DNA of 23,257 bases from a virus. How positions within the stretch are numbered: position 1 is the first letter of the stretch; the number at the start of each line of letters is the position of its first letter. Positions 1-5,692 of this stretch are shown here, in pieces. The stretch spans positions 1 through 23,257 of the IMG/VR virus record IMGVR_UViG_3300000405_000056. The stretch is one strand, 5' to 3'. The translations under genes and the position numbers were made by a program. A model generated the notes under the pieces. The model ran no database searches, had not been told where the DNA came from, and saw nothing but the letters and a program-made list of their open reading frames with translations.

Positions 1-111
1 GCGTACAACATTGTATAAAGTTAATACGCTATGATGGTTGGTACTTTAATTTAAGCGTTTGTGCAAAGCGTACTAACCTTATACTTTGCCGTTAGCAAAC
101 ATAATTTGCTA
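1..111 (-). repeat. Cassette-end structured region (attC-like hairpins)
   Basis: Gene-free DNA downstream of the 72 aa minus-strand gene. Positions 13-29 and 68-84 form a 17-bp stem with two imperfect positions. These are A.C mismatches in plus-strand RNA but G.U wobbles in minus-strand RNA, so the fold suits the minus strand, the direction of the neighbouring genes. A competing hairpin pairs GTTTG and GCAAAG (within 57-68) with CTTTGC and CAAAC (within 84-100). The GTTAGC-containing end resembles the other cassette ends at 331-1346. Whether it is a recombination site, a terminator or an RNA-processing site cannot be told from sequence. Confidence 0.5.
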
Positions 112-330
112 CTATTCGCATTCATTACAATGTTCTTTTCTTCTACCATTTTCATCTACTGTATAACCATATCCGTCACAATTACCACAAACAACGGATT
201 TGCTAACAACGGGTATAGTTAATTGCTCCTTTATCTCTTTTGCGAAGTCCTCTAAATCAATCATCAATTTATCATCTTCCGGATAATCTACTTTGATTCT
301 TTTAATGTATTTATCTATTAAATTTTTCAT
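112..330 (-). CDS. Small zinc-ribbon protein, 72 aa
   Basis: Unknown function. The N-terminal two thirds is helical and charged. The C-terminus carries two CxxC knuckles, C48-x2-C51 and C68-x2-C71, and the first lies in a CxxCxGxG context like one DnaJ zinc-finger repeat, so a single zinc-binding ribbon is likely. The protein stops right after the last cysteine pair. It is the last of four small minus-strand genes separated by hairpin-bearing spacers. ATG is preceded by an A/T-rich stretch with no Shine-Dalgarno motif, normal for Bacteroidetes. A regulatory or nucleic-acid-binding role is only an inference. Confidence 0.6.
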   Translation of the reverse strand: MKNLIDKYIKRIKVDYPEDDKLMIDLEDFAKEIKEQLTIPVVSKSVVCGNCDGYGYTVDENGRRKEHCNECE

Positions 331-393
331 GCTTATTTATTAAATTAGTTTCTAATCCCACAACTACTCATACAACTGCAACGTTGGCAGTAA
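331..393 (-). repeat. Intercassette spacer with AACGTT hairpin
   Basis: Short spacer between two small minus-strand genes. Positions 375-391 form a compact hairpin, ACTG-CAACGTTG-G-CAGT, with one extrahelical base. The arms share the ACTGCC/GGCAGT theme of the larger hairpin at 620-663 in the next spacer upstream, suggesting related cassette ends. Confidence 0.4.
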
Positions 394-606
394 TTAAAAA
401 GCGAACCTCTTAATTAAATCTGTCCAATCATTTTGGGATGTTCTTCCTTTTCTCCGTTTGTCATTCCCAAATTTTTCCAATTTTTCTTCAAGAATATTTA
501 ATTTGTCCATAACCCTCAAATCTCTAATTGTATCTTCCACTATTCTATATTTGAAATCATTAATCGCTGCGGCTAAAATACGAGCCTCGTCTTTTTTTAG
601 TTTCAT
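394..606 (-). CDS. Small helical hypothetical protein, 70 aa
   Basis: No family recognised. It is highly charged and predicted almost entirely alpha-helical, with a possible short coiled coil in residues 30-50 and a basic run (KRRKGR) near residues 50-55. Its initiating ATG follows an A-rich stretch. It lies between two hairpin spacers (331-393 and 607-691), so it looks like one mobile-cassette-type unit. The coding strand matches the neighbours. It could be a small accessory or host-takeover protein, but nothing in the sequence shows a function. Confidence 0.5.
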   Translation of the reverse strand: MKLKKDEARILAAAINDFKYRIVEDTIRDLRVMDKLNILEEKLEKFGNDKRRKGRTSQNDWTDLIKRFAF

Positions 607-691
607 CGTTTTTTAAATTAACTACTGCCAACAATTTATATAATTAATAGCCTAGGCAGTGTTTAGACTAAAATCAAAGTTTTACTGAATA
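607..691 (-). repeat. Intercassette attC-like hairpin
   Basis: On the plus strand AAC-T-ACTGCC (620-629) faces GGCAGT-GTT (655-663): a 9-bp stem with one bulged T and a 25-nt loop. Arms starting AAC and ending GTT with an extrahelical base are the general style of integron attC sites, but the canonical RYYYAAC/GTTRRRY cores are not matched. No poly-T tract follows, so a plain intrinsic terminator is less likely. Confidence 0.45.
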
Positions 692-880
692 CTACCATTT
701 ATCTACTACTATACAAGTTCTTGCAGGTAGTTCATCCAAAGCAGTTTGTAATCGCCCACATTGTTCATCTTTATCAAGTGCTTTCCATTCTTCCATAGTA
801 GCGCATTCTAGTTCTTTTAGGCTTATGTTTTCGCTGCCACTTGTAGTATTCACATCCCATTTTACATTAATTGTTTCCAT
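692..880 (-). CDS. Hypothetical protein, 62 aa
   Basis: No recognised domain. It is acidic and soluble, with no signal peptide or membrane segment and two cysteines (in ECATMEEW and QCGRL). The ATG is preceded by a typical A/T-rich Bacteroidetes leader. The gene is flanked by the hairpins at 607-691 and 881-971, making it another cassette-type unit. Function cannot be inferred from the sequence or from its unrelated neighbours. Confidence 0.5.
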   Translation of the reverse strand: METINVKWDVNTTSGSENISLKELECATMEEWKALDKDEQCGRLQTALDELPARTCIVVDKW

Positions 881-971
881 TATATTTTTGTTTTTAAGTT
901 AATATCCGTACTAAGCACAATAACGTGTATATGGCATTAAAACGACAACATACACACAGCGTTATATGCCA
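881..971 (-). repeat. Intercassette attC-like hairpin
   Basis: GCA-CA-ATAACG (915-925) faces CGTTAT-A-TGC (960-969): a 9-bp stem with an asymmetric bulge, again on ATAAC/GTTAT arms. A second pair, ATGGCAT (931-937) with ATGCCAT (966-972), crosses the first, so only one can form in a simple hairpin or the two form a pseudoknot. The 3' arm abuts the stop codon of the 84 aa gene. Confidence 0.45.
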
Positions 972-1226
972 TTAACCAATCGTATCGTGTATTGAAAATT
1001 CTCTTGGTAATAATCTACGCAACAATGAGAAAAACTTTTGATATTCCTCAATCTTTTTTGTGTTCGCCAAAAGTTCATTTTCTTTATCTCTAATGTGTTC
1101 ACTTGCAAGTAGCCATTCATTTAGCTTACCTTGTTCATCTTTTGAAGTAATGAACTTTTTTAATTCTTCGTATTTTTCGGCACATTCTTTTTTTCTCATT
1201 GCTGCTCCGTGGTCATAATAAGCCAT
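972..1226 (-). CDS. Charged helical hypothetical protein, 84 aa
   Basis: No recognised family. It is rich in Lys and Glu and predicted mostly helical; residues 20-70 could form a coiled coil. There is no signal peptide or membrane segment. A TAAATTTG sequence (minus strand, 1241-1234) matching the Bacteroidetes -7 element ends only seven bases before the ATG, so a short-leader or leaderless transcript is possible, but no -33 partner was seen. The gene is bounded by the cassette-end structures at 881-971 and 1227-1346. Confidence 0.5.
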   Translation of the reverse strand: MAYYDHGAAMRKKECAEKYEELKKFITSKDEQGKLNEWLLASEHIRDKENELLANTKKIEEYQKFFSLLRRLLPREFSIHDTIG

Positions 1227-1346
1227 ATTGTTTCAAATTTAACGGCACATAACAAGGGTTTTGCGTAATAGCTCTATCAAGTGTCGTGGTTAATTTTAAG
1301 TTTATACTAAGGGCTTTGCGTAGTAGCCCTGATATGTTAGCAACAA
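1227..1346 (-). repeat. Cassette-end region with 22-nt degenerate direct repeat
   Basis: Two degenerate copies of a 22-nt unit lie at 1254-1275 and 1309-1330 (three mismatches) around TTTGCGTA. The second copy is itself a hairpin, AGGGCT...AGCCCT. Outer arms (GC, ACAT or AACA, AGGG on the left at about 1245-1258; CCCT, ATGT or TGTT, GC on the right at about 1327-1342) can fold the whole block into one long imperfect stem. It follows the stop codon of the 69 aa gene, as in the other cassette ends. Confidence 0.45.
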
Positions 1347-1556
1347 TTAATTGTCTTTTAAGTAATCGTCTACAACCTTGGTTACTGTATACATATTACC
1401 CTTGTCTTCTAACCTCACTTTACTTACTTTTCTAAAAAAGTCAATTAACAGTTCCCTTTGGTCGCCTTTATCATCTGCATCCTGTTCAGTTCGAATAACA
1501 CCTGTATTTAATTGCGGTTTTTGTGATTCATTAAAATTTTCGTTTTTCTTTCTCAT
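1347..1556 (-). CDS. Hypothetical protein, 69 aa, third gene of replication operon
   Basis: No recognised domain. The N-terminal third is polar and probably disordered (Asn, Gln, Lys rich). The C-terminal half has an amphipathic helical pattern (RELLIDFFRKVSKV) followed by a short strand-like segment. It starts 14 bp after the 164 aa gene without a hairpin spacer, so it is most likely co-transcribed with the two replication-type genes. That context is the only hint of a DNA-replication accessory role. Confidence 0.5.
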   Translation of the reverse strand: MRKKNENFNESQKPQLNTGVIRTEQDADDKGDQRELLIDFFRKVSKVRLEDKGNMYTVTKVVDDYLKDN

Positions 1557-1570
1557 AATTTTGTTTGTTT

Positions 1571-2065
1571 TTATTTGTTAAAAAGTTCTAATTTATAAGC
1601 TTCAATATCAACCACTTTAGCCCAAAAAGGCTTTTCATGACCTTGCAATCTAATCGCTTTGTGAAATTTATGGAAGTAGCCATGTAATTCGTTGTTCTTT
1701 TTTACGCTTTGTTGGTAGTCAAATAGCTCAATAGACTTGTCGAAGCCCACGAATTGCGCTATCGTTGGAGTAGGATAAATGCAATTATCAATTACATAAT
1801 TAACGGCTGCTGCAAGACGATCATCCGACATCTCTAAATCCCTTACACGTCCTAAAAGCACTTGAAAAAAAGATGTTTCAAGCTGCGGAAATGATTGTTT
1901 AATCTTCGCTACTTGTTGAACTTGTACGACTTCGGTACAAGTCTTTTTGAATACGCTAATCTCGTACGCCTCGCCTTTGTTTATCAAAGTGTTCGGCAAG
2001 CACACTTGCAAGTTCATCTTCACTTGTTCCTTCTCTGTTTTTAATAATTCCTGTATTGACTGCAT
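1571..2065 (-). CDS. Putative replication accessory protein, 164 aa
   Basis: I do not recognise a named family with certainty. The segment around residues 85-115 (NYVIDNCIYPTPTIAQFVGF, then a KSIELFDY-type motif) resembles small proteins encoded beside the replication-initiation gene in other Bacteroidetes phages, but this is from memory. It is mostly helical, with no catalytic motif or membrane segment. The ATG at 2065 lies 110 nt inside the upstream 270 aa gene; a second in-frame ATG at 2017 would shorten the overlap. The overlap in a different frame suggests translational coupling, so a helicase-loader or primosome-like role is an inference from context. Confidence 0.55.
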   Translation of the reverse strand: MQSIQELLKTEKEQVKMNLQVCLPNTLINKGEAYEISVFKKTCTEVVQVQQVAKIKQSFPQLETSFFQVLLGRVRDLEMSDDRLAAAVNYVIDNCIYPTPTIAQFVGFDKSIELFDYQQSVKKNNELHGYFHKFHKAIRLQGHEKPFWAKVVDIEAYKLELFNK

Positions 2066-2768
2066 TTGATTTTATTTGTTCGTTAAATACGGCTATGTAC
2101 TTCACGCCGTCAGGATTTGTCTTTCTTAACTTTGTTACAGATAGGAAATTTTTTGCCCAAAAAGCATCCGCCCTGGTTCTTTTGATAATGTCTAAAATAT
2201 TTTCGAATGGCAATTTCTCGATCCTATTCAACTTTTCAATCGTATCCTTCCAATTGTTTATTTGACTTTTTGTCACTGGATGAAGATGAGCTTCAAAAAA
2301 TTTTAAACTCTCGTCAAAAGTTTGCAAAACTTTTTGACTAAATACGAGAGTCTTTACTTTCTCTTTCTCTTTCTCTTTCTCTTCTACTTCTACTTCTACT
2401 TCTACTTCTACTTTCCCTTTCCCTTTCCCTTGTACTTGTAGGGTAGGGGTTAAATTTTTATTTTTCACCCCTAGGCAAGGGGGTTCGGTAGGGGGTTGGC
2501 TAGGGGGTACGGCAGGGGGTTGGCTAGGGTTGGATAAAATAATCCCCGTCTTGTCCTCAAACCCACGAACCTGTGTATCTATACTGTTCACTTGACTCAC
2601 GTATGCGAACTTAGCCATACCTCTTAACTCGTTAGGTTTGACGCCAAGGAATTGCCTATCCAACAAAGCATCAATAAACGCTACTTTGTCAGCATCATTA
2701 TCCAATTCGTTGTACACGTCGAAGTACGACCGAAAGAAATTAAATCCTTTTCTCTTTGTCAATTTCAT
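1956..2768 (-). CDS. Phage replication-type protein with repeat-encoded linker, 270 aa
   Basis: Two folded parts joined by low-complexity sequence. Residues 1-75 (KRKGFNFFRSYFDVYNEL, then VAFIDALLDRQFLG) resemble the N-terminal domain of DUF6291-type replication proteins of Bacteroidetes phages. Residues about 83-137 are a Pro/Ser/Gln stretch, then Gly-Lys, Val-Glu and Glu-Lys dipeptide runs, encoded by the tandem repeats at 2357-2440 and 2479-2526. Residues about 140-270 are helical (NNWKDTIEKLNRIEK, then RADAFWAKNFLSVTKLRK), similar to the C-terminus of DnaD/primosomal initiators. It is first in the minus-strand operon, 12 bp after a leader terminator. A role in replication initiation is likely from family resemblance and position, not proven by motifs. 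Confidence 0.6.
   Translation of the reverse strand: MKLTKRKGFNFFRSYFDVYNELDNDADKVAFIDALLDRQFLGVKPNELRGMAKFAYVSQVNSIDTQVRGFEDKTGIILSNPSQPPAVPPSQPPTEPPCLGVKNKNLTPTLQVQGKGKGKVEVEVEVEVEEKEKEKEKVKTLVFSQKVLQTFDESLKFFEAHLHPVTKSQINNWKDTIEKLNRIEKLPFENILDIIKRTRADAFWAKNFLSVTKLRKTNPDGVKYIAVFNEQIKSNAVNTGIIKNREGTSEDELASVLAEHFDKQRRGVRD
2357..2440 (-). repeat. Tandem hexanucleotide array inside the replication gene
   Basis: Fourteen head-to-tail hexamers, all beginning CTT on the plus strand: four CTTTCT, five CTTCTA, three CTTTCC, two CTTGTA. On the coding strand they give Glu-Lys, Val-Glu, Gly-Lys and Val-Gln dipeptides. Each change of one unit adds or removes two codons without shifting frame, so the array can vary in length by slippage while the protein stays intact. 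Confidence 0.9.
2479..2526 (-). repeat. Four 12-bp tandem repeats encoding a Pro-rich linker
   Basis: Four units on the plus strand: GGGGGTTCGGTA, GGGGGTTGGCTA, GGGGGTACGGCA, GGGGGTTGGCTA. Units two and four are identical. They encode a PSQP/PAVP/PTEP-type linker in the same protein as the hexamer array 39 bp away. Confidence 0.9.
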
Positions 2769-2780
2769 GATTTGTTTAAA

Positions 2781-2864
2781 TTAAAAAAGCCGCCCCAACA
2801 AGGTGCGTGAGATAACCTTGAGAGAGCAGCTTTTGAATAAATTTTTTTGAAGATCTCACGCTTC
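2781..2864 (-). ncRNA. Leader RNA with intrinsic terminator (putative attenuator)
   Basis: From the predicted start near 2864 the RNA opens with a small hairpin GAAG-CGTGAGAT-CTTC (2864-2849). It then has an unpaired A/U-rich stretch and a long terminator-type stem. AAAAGC-TGCTCT and CAAGGT (2834-2815) pair with ACCTTG and GGGGCG-GCTTTT (2804-2785 region) around a 2x2 internal loop, with a 10-nt loop and a run of six T. Several pairs are G.U in minus-strand RNA and would be A.C mismatches in plus-strand RNA, which fixes the orientation. The first hairpin's GCGTGAGAT (2861-2853) is the exact complement of ATCTCACGC in the terminator loop (2813-2805). The stem ends about 12-16 bp before the replication ATG, so readthrough versus termination could control that operon. 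A stand-alone small RNA or a replication-origin element are alternatives. Confidence 0.6.
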
Positions 2865-2870
2865 GAATTA

Positions 2871-2895
2871 CAAATATAACATTAATTATTACAAT
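2871..2895 (-). promoter_or_regulatory. Promoter of the minus-strand replication operon
   Basis: The minus strand reads TATATTTG at 2878-2871, a perfect Bacteroidetes -7 element. It is preceded by ATTGTAATAAT (2895-2885), which differs by one base from the 11-bp box at the three plus-strand phage promoters and has the same 17-bp start-to-start spacing. It ends two bases from the first possible ATG of the divergent protease gene, so the two units may interfere. Confidence 0.65.
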
Positions 2896-2896
2896 A

Positions 2897-3982
2897 ATGA
2901 TAAAAGATACAAATTATTTAAATTTAACTGTTAAGGTCATGAGGCTACCTGTACACAGACTTGCAATTGACGAGATAACCGAAGGGATGGATTATGTTGG
3001 CTTGGTAGACATGCCTGCTCATAGCAAGATTTATACAACCATGGCGACGCAAACAAAAAAAGCAATCGTCAAGCAGGTATTTAATTCTGAAAAGCAGATA
3101 GTCACAGGCGTTGTAATTGCTACGAATCATCTTATATATCGAAGAAATGATGATGGTTATGAATATAATGTGTTTATCTCAAAGCAAGATTCGCTTGAAA
3201 TAATGAAGAAGTTCGCAAAGTTCGGTTATCACAACAATGTCAATTTGATGCATGATGCAGGGCGTAAGGTTAAAGATGCGTATTTAATCGAATCGTATTT
3301 TATTCGTGAAGATAAGAAGAATATTCCAGAGGGGTTCAAGGACCAAAACTTGCAACCGGGAAGCTTAGTATTCTCTTATTGGATAGAAGGGAAAGAGAGT
3401 TGGAAGTTCGTTAAAGAAAGTAGCACAGGATTTAGCCTTGAAGGCTGGTTTAAAGAGGTGCCAGTAAAGTTTATAAAACAAAAACAAAAACAAATGAAAA
3501 AAGGAAGAAGCTTAATGGCTCTACTTGGGTTTGCATTAGCAAGCGTAAAAGTTGCTTACGACAGTAAAAAGAAGTACGCAGAAGCAACCAATACTGACGG
3601 TGAGACCGTCCAGTGGGATGGTGAATTAGTAGAAGGCGTATCAGTATTTATTGTACCAGCAGAGGGCGACCCTGTACTTGCACCCGAAGGAGACATGACA
3701 ATTGACATTGATGGCACAATGACAGTTGTATCAGTTGATGAAGTAGGAGTTGTGACTAATGTAGAGATAGTTGAAGTTGATCCAGAGGATGTGGCTGAAG
3801 CAATGACAGCTATGAAGGCTCACTATGAGGGGAAGTTTACGAAGCAAGAAAGCCAACTAGTTTTAATGGCGAAAACTATTGATGATCTAACTGTTGCTTT
3901 TGAAAAGTTTTCTGAAAAGAATCCACCTAAATCAAAGCCTTCATTGGTCAGTGGTTACGCATCTTTGCGAGGTAAAAAATAG
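2897..3982 (+). CDS. XkdF-type prohead serine protease with C-terminal scaffold region
   Basis: Likely head maturation protease, which processes scaffold and capsid proteins during procapsid assembly. Residues about 60-195 carry the XkdF-type pattern: VTGVVIATNHLIYRR, a KKFAKFGYHNNVNLMHD block with candidate His, AYLIESYFIRED, and TGFSLEGWFKEVPV with the usual Ser-containing strand. Residues 200-361 are acidic and Val/Glu-rich, ending in a helical, charged tail, as expected of a fused scaffold or delta-like region. It directly precedes the major capsid gene, the usual order. ATG 2897 gives 361 aa; ATG 2939 (starting MRLPVHRL) is equally plausible because the first 14 residues look unconserved and the minus-strand promoter abuts 2897. 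Confidence 0.8.
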   Translation: MIKDTNYLNLTVKVMRLPVHRLAIDEITEGMDYVGLVDMPAHSKIYTTMATQTKKAIVKQVFNSEKQIVTGVVIATNHLIYRRNDDGYEYNVFISKQDSLEIMKKFAKFGYHNNVNLMHDAGRKVKDAYLIESYFIREDKKNIPEGFKDQNLQPGSLVFSYWIEGKESWKFVKESSTGFSLEGWFKEVPVKFIKQKQKQMKKGRSLMALLGFALASVKVAYDSKKKYAEATNTDGETVQWDGELVEGVSVFIVPAEGDPVLAPEGDMTIDIDGTMTVVSVDEVGVVTNVEIVEVDPEDVAEAMTAMKAHYEGKFTKQESQLVLMAKTIDDLTVAFEKFSEKNPPKSKPSLVSGYASLRGKK

Positions 3983-4007
3983 TAAAAAAAAAATTAAAAT
4001 TTATATT

Positions 4008-5027
4008 ATGAAATGGAAATTCGGTAAATTCACAATGGCTAAAAATGTCTTAAAAGCGATATTTGGCAAGATTGAAATGGATTACGATATTGATGAGTTG
4101 GGCGCATTCGTAGAGGATAAATCTACGGAAGTGATGCACGACTTGCTTAATGATAGTAATCTAAAGACTAGGATGAATGTGATGCAAAATGTTAAGGGTT
4201 CTGAACTTATCAAAATCATCAATTCTAAACCGACACTTCAAAGTGCGGCGGCTTGCGGTTGGACTCCAGAAGGAGGGATGATTTTGACGGACAAGACTAT
4301 CAAGACTTATCCACTTAAGATTCAAGAGGTATATTGTAACGAAAACCTGAATGAGACGTGGGCTCAAATGATGAATGCTATTGGGGCAAACGTACAGAAC
4401 ACTGTGCCACCAACCTTTGCAGATGCGTTGATAGTTTATTACCAAAAACAAGCAAACATCTTAGACGAAAACTTAATAATCAATGGTGATACAGCATCAT
4501 TAGATGTTGACTTATTGCATTATGATGGCTTTATTAAACAATGGAATAACGACGTTCTAGTGAAAGTTTACGACTCATTGGAGACAGCTATTACAGATGC
4601 TAATGCATTCGCAATTGCTAAGGGATTAGTAGCTAGTATACCGACAAAAGTTAAAAGACATAGAGATGCGGTTACATTGGAGGTATTAGTTGGGTATGAG
4701 ACTGCTCAGAAGATAATTAATAATATCCACAACACCAAGGATTACAACGCTTTTATCCCAACCACTGAGGAGGACGGAAGTATCACGTTCATCTTACCTA
4801 CGACTAACATTACATTTCGATCAATTCAACAGTTAGACGAGACAGATGTAATGGTTGCCGCACCGCACAAATACATGTTCTACGCTACGGATTTATCAAG
4901 TGATATTGACGGCTTTACTTGGAAGTATTCTGATTACGAGGATGAATTAAGATTCGGAGTTAAATGGAGAAGTGGTATAGCTTACATATTTAGCGACACA
5001 TTCACTAGATTAGTCTTAGCGGTATAA
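4008..5027 (+). CDS. Major capsid protein
   Basis: Probable HK97-type major capsid protein of about 339 aa forming the phage head shell. It follows the protease by 25 bp and is the usual length for the class. The centre carries a pattern familiar from Bacteroidetes phage capsids (CGWTPEGGMILTDKTI, then a YCNENLNETW segment). The C-terminal region (APHKYMFYATDLSSDIDGF, then a FGVKWRSGIAY segment) matches the end of such proteins. I chose ATG 4008 because it follows an A-rich leader; the frame stays open upstream to 3894, but that part overlaps the protease gene and looks non-native. ATG 4035 is another option. It is followed by a terminator-like palindrome, consistent with high separate expression. 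Confidence 0.8.
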   Translation: MKWKFGKFTMAKNVLKAIFGKIEMDYDIDELGAFVEDKSTEVMHDLLNDSNLKTRMNVMQNVKGSELIKIINSKPTLQSAAACGWTPEGGMILTDKTIKTYPLKIQEVYCNENLNETWAQMMNAIGANVQNTVPPTFADALIVYYQKQANILDENLIINGDTASLDVDLLHYDGFIKQWNNDVLVKVYDSLETAITDANAFAIAKGLVASIPTKVKRHRDAVTLEVLVGYETAQKIINNIHNTKDYNAFIPTTEEDGSITFILPTTNITFRSIQQLDETDVMVAAPHKYMFYATDLSSDIDGFTWKYSDYEDELRFGVKWRSGIAYIFSDTFTRLVLAV

Positions 5028-5036
5028 TAAATTAAT

Positions 5037-5058
5037 GGGAGTGAATTAATTCACTCCC
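5037..5058 (+). terminator. Perfect 22-bp palindrome after the capsid gene
   Basis: GGGAGTGAATT is followed directly by its exact reverse complement, nine bases after the capsid stop codon, and then by TGTTTATT. It forms a strong hairpin with a short T-rich tail, so it is probably a partial terminator or mRNA-stabilising hairpin between the capsid gene and the next structural gene. Confidence 0.65.
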
Positions 5059-5086
5059 TGTTTATTCACTTTTTAACAAAAAAAAT

Positions 5087-5626
5087 ATGATTACTTTAGA
5101 AGATTATTCAAAACTTTGTGAACGTGAAAACGGTGGAGTTGAGCGTATTGTCGTTGCTGAATTGTGCAAGGTCGACAAGACAGGCGTAACTTTTACAGGT
5201 CGTGAAATTACGGATGTTGCTATGGTGGCTGCCGCACAAGCTTACGCATGGACTCCTGATATGGAGAGCGCAATGTTTAGTGACAATAGCACTGGCAACA
5301 GAGGTAATAACTCAGTGATGAGAACACATACTGGATTGGTTATATTTAAGGATGATAGTGAGCTAGTTGCTGACTTGGACGAGAACTTAGCTAAATCAAC
5401 AGGTTTAGTGTTCTTCGTGAAATATGCAACTCCAATAGGCAATGTGTCTAAATGGAAGGTGTTCGGGTTCTTTAACGGTATGACTGTCACTACTTCGGAA
5501 GCTTCGACTGGGCAAAATTATGAAGACCTTAGAGGGCACACAATGAATTTTGAAGGAAAGGAGTTAACAAGGGCATTAGATATTGATGAAGCATTGGTTC
5601 TTGCGCTTCTTATTCCTACTCCGTAA
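5087..5626 (+). CDS. Phage structural protein, 179 aa
   Basis: Probably a virion protein: it sits between the capsid and portal genes and is isolated by hairpins on both sides, as highly expressed structural genes often are. It is predicted beta-rich, with alternating hydrophobic strands (VERIVVAELCKVD, TGLVFFVKYA, KWKVFGFFNGMTV) and a C-terminal Gly/Thr segment (ASTGQNYEDLRGHTMNF). This strand pattern resembles proteins encoded just after the capsid in other Bacteroidetes phages, annotated only as structural. A head-decoration or tail-tube-like role are the main alternatives; the sequence does not decide. Confidence 0.6.
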   Translation: MITLEDYSKLCERENGGVERIVVAELCKVDKTGVTFTGREITDVAMVAAAQAYAWTPDMESAMFSDNSTGNRGNNSVMRTHTGLVIFKDDSELVADLDENLAKSTGLVFFVKYATPIGNVSKWKVFGFFNGMTVTTSEASTGQNYEDLRGHTMNFEGKELTRALDIDEALVLALLIPTP

Positions 5627-5644
5627 CAAAATATCTTTATAACC

Positions 5645-5680
5645 AAAAGAGGGGTGGGTAAGTCCTTGCCCCTCTTTTTT
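5645..5680 (+). terminator. Intrinsic terminator after structural gene
   Basis: AAAAGAGGGG pairs with CCCCTCTTTT across a loop of about a dozen bases, ending in a run of six T. It lies 18 bp after the stop codon of the 179 aa structural gene and 13 bp before the next ATG. It is the clearest plus-strand terminator in the head module. Confidence 0.8.
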
Positions 5681-5692
5681 ATTTAAAATAAT

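Noticed and set aside
1-1346. Canonical integron with attC sites
   Set aside because: No integron integrase gene is in the window and the hairpin arms do not carry RYYYAAC/GTTRRRY cores, so only the term attC-like is justified.
1378-1581. Plus-strand frame of 67 aa opposite the 69 and 164 aa genes
   Set aside because: It is antisense to real minus-strand genes and reads a low-complexity Phe/Ser/Leu sequence typical of a shadow frame.
2056-2265. Plus-strand frame of 69 aa opposite the replication gene
   Set aside because: Antisense to coding DNA, with Phe-rich content and no promoter or coupling.
2357-2440. CRISPR-like or regulatory repeat array
   Set aside because: Units are six bases with no spacers and lie within an intact coding frame, so this is a coding microsatellite.
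2769-2896. Plus-strand promoter for the head gene operon
   Set aside because: No TAnnTTTG element in the plus orientation was found here; TAAATTTT at 2838 does not fit, so the promoter of the head genes remains unassigned.
3894-4007. N-terminal extension of the major capsid protein
   Set aside because: The 38 extra codons overlap the protease gene in another frame and look non-native; ATG 4008 has a proper A-rich leader.
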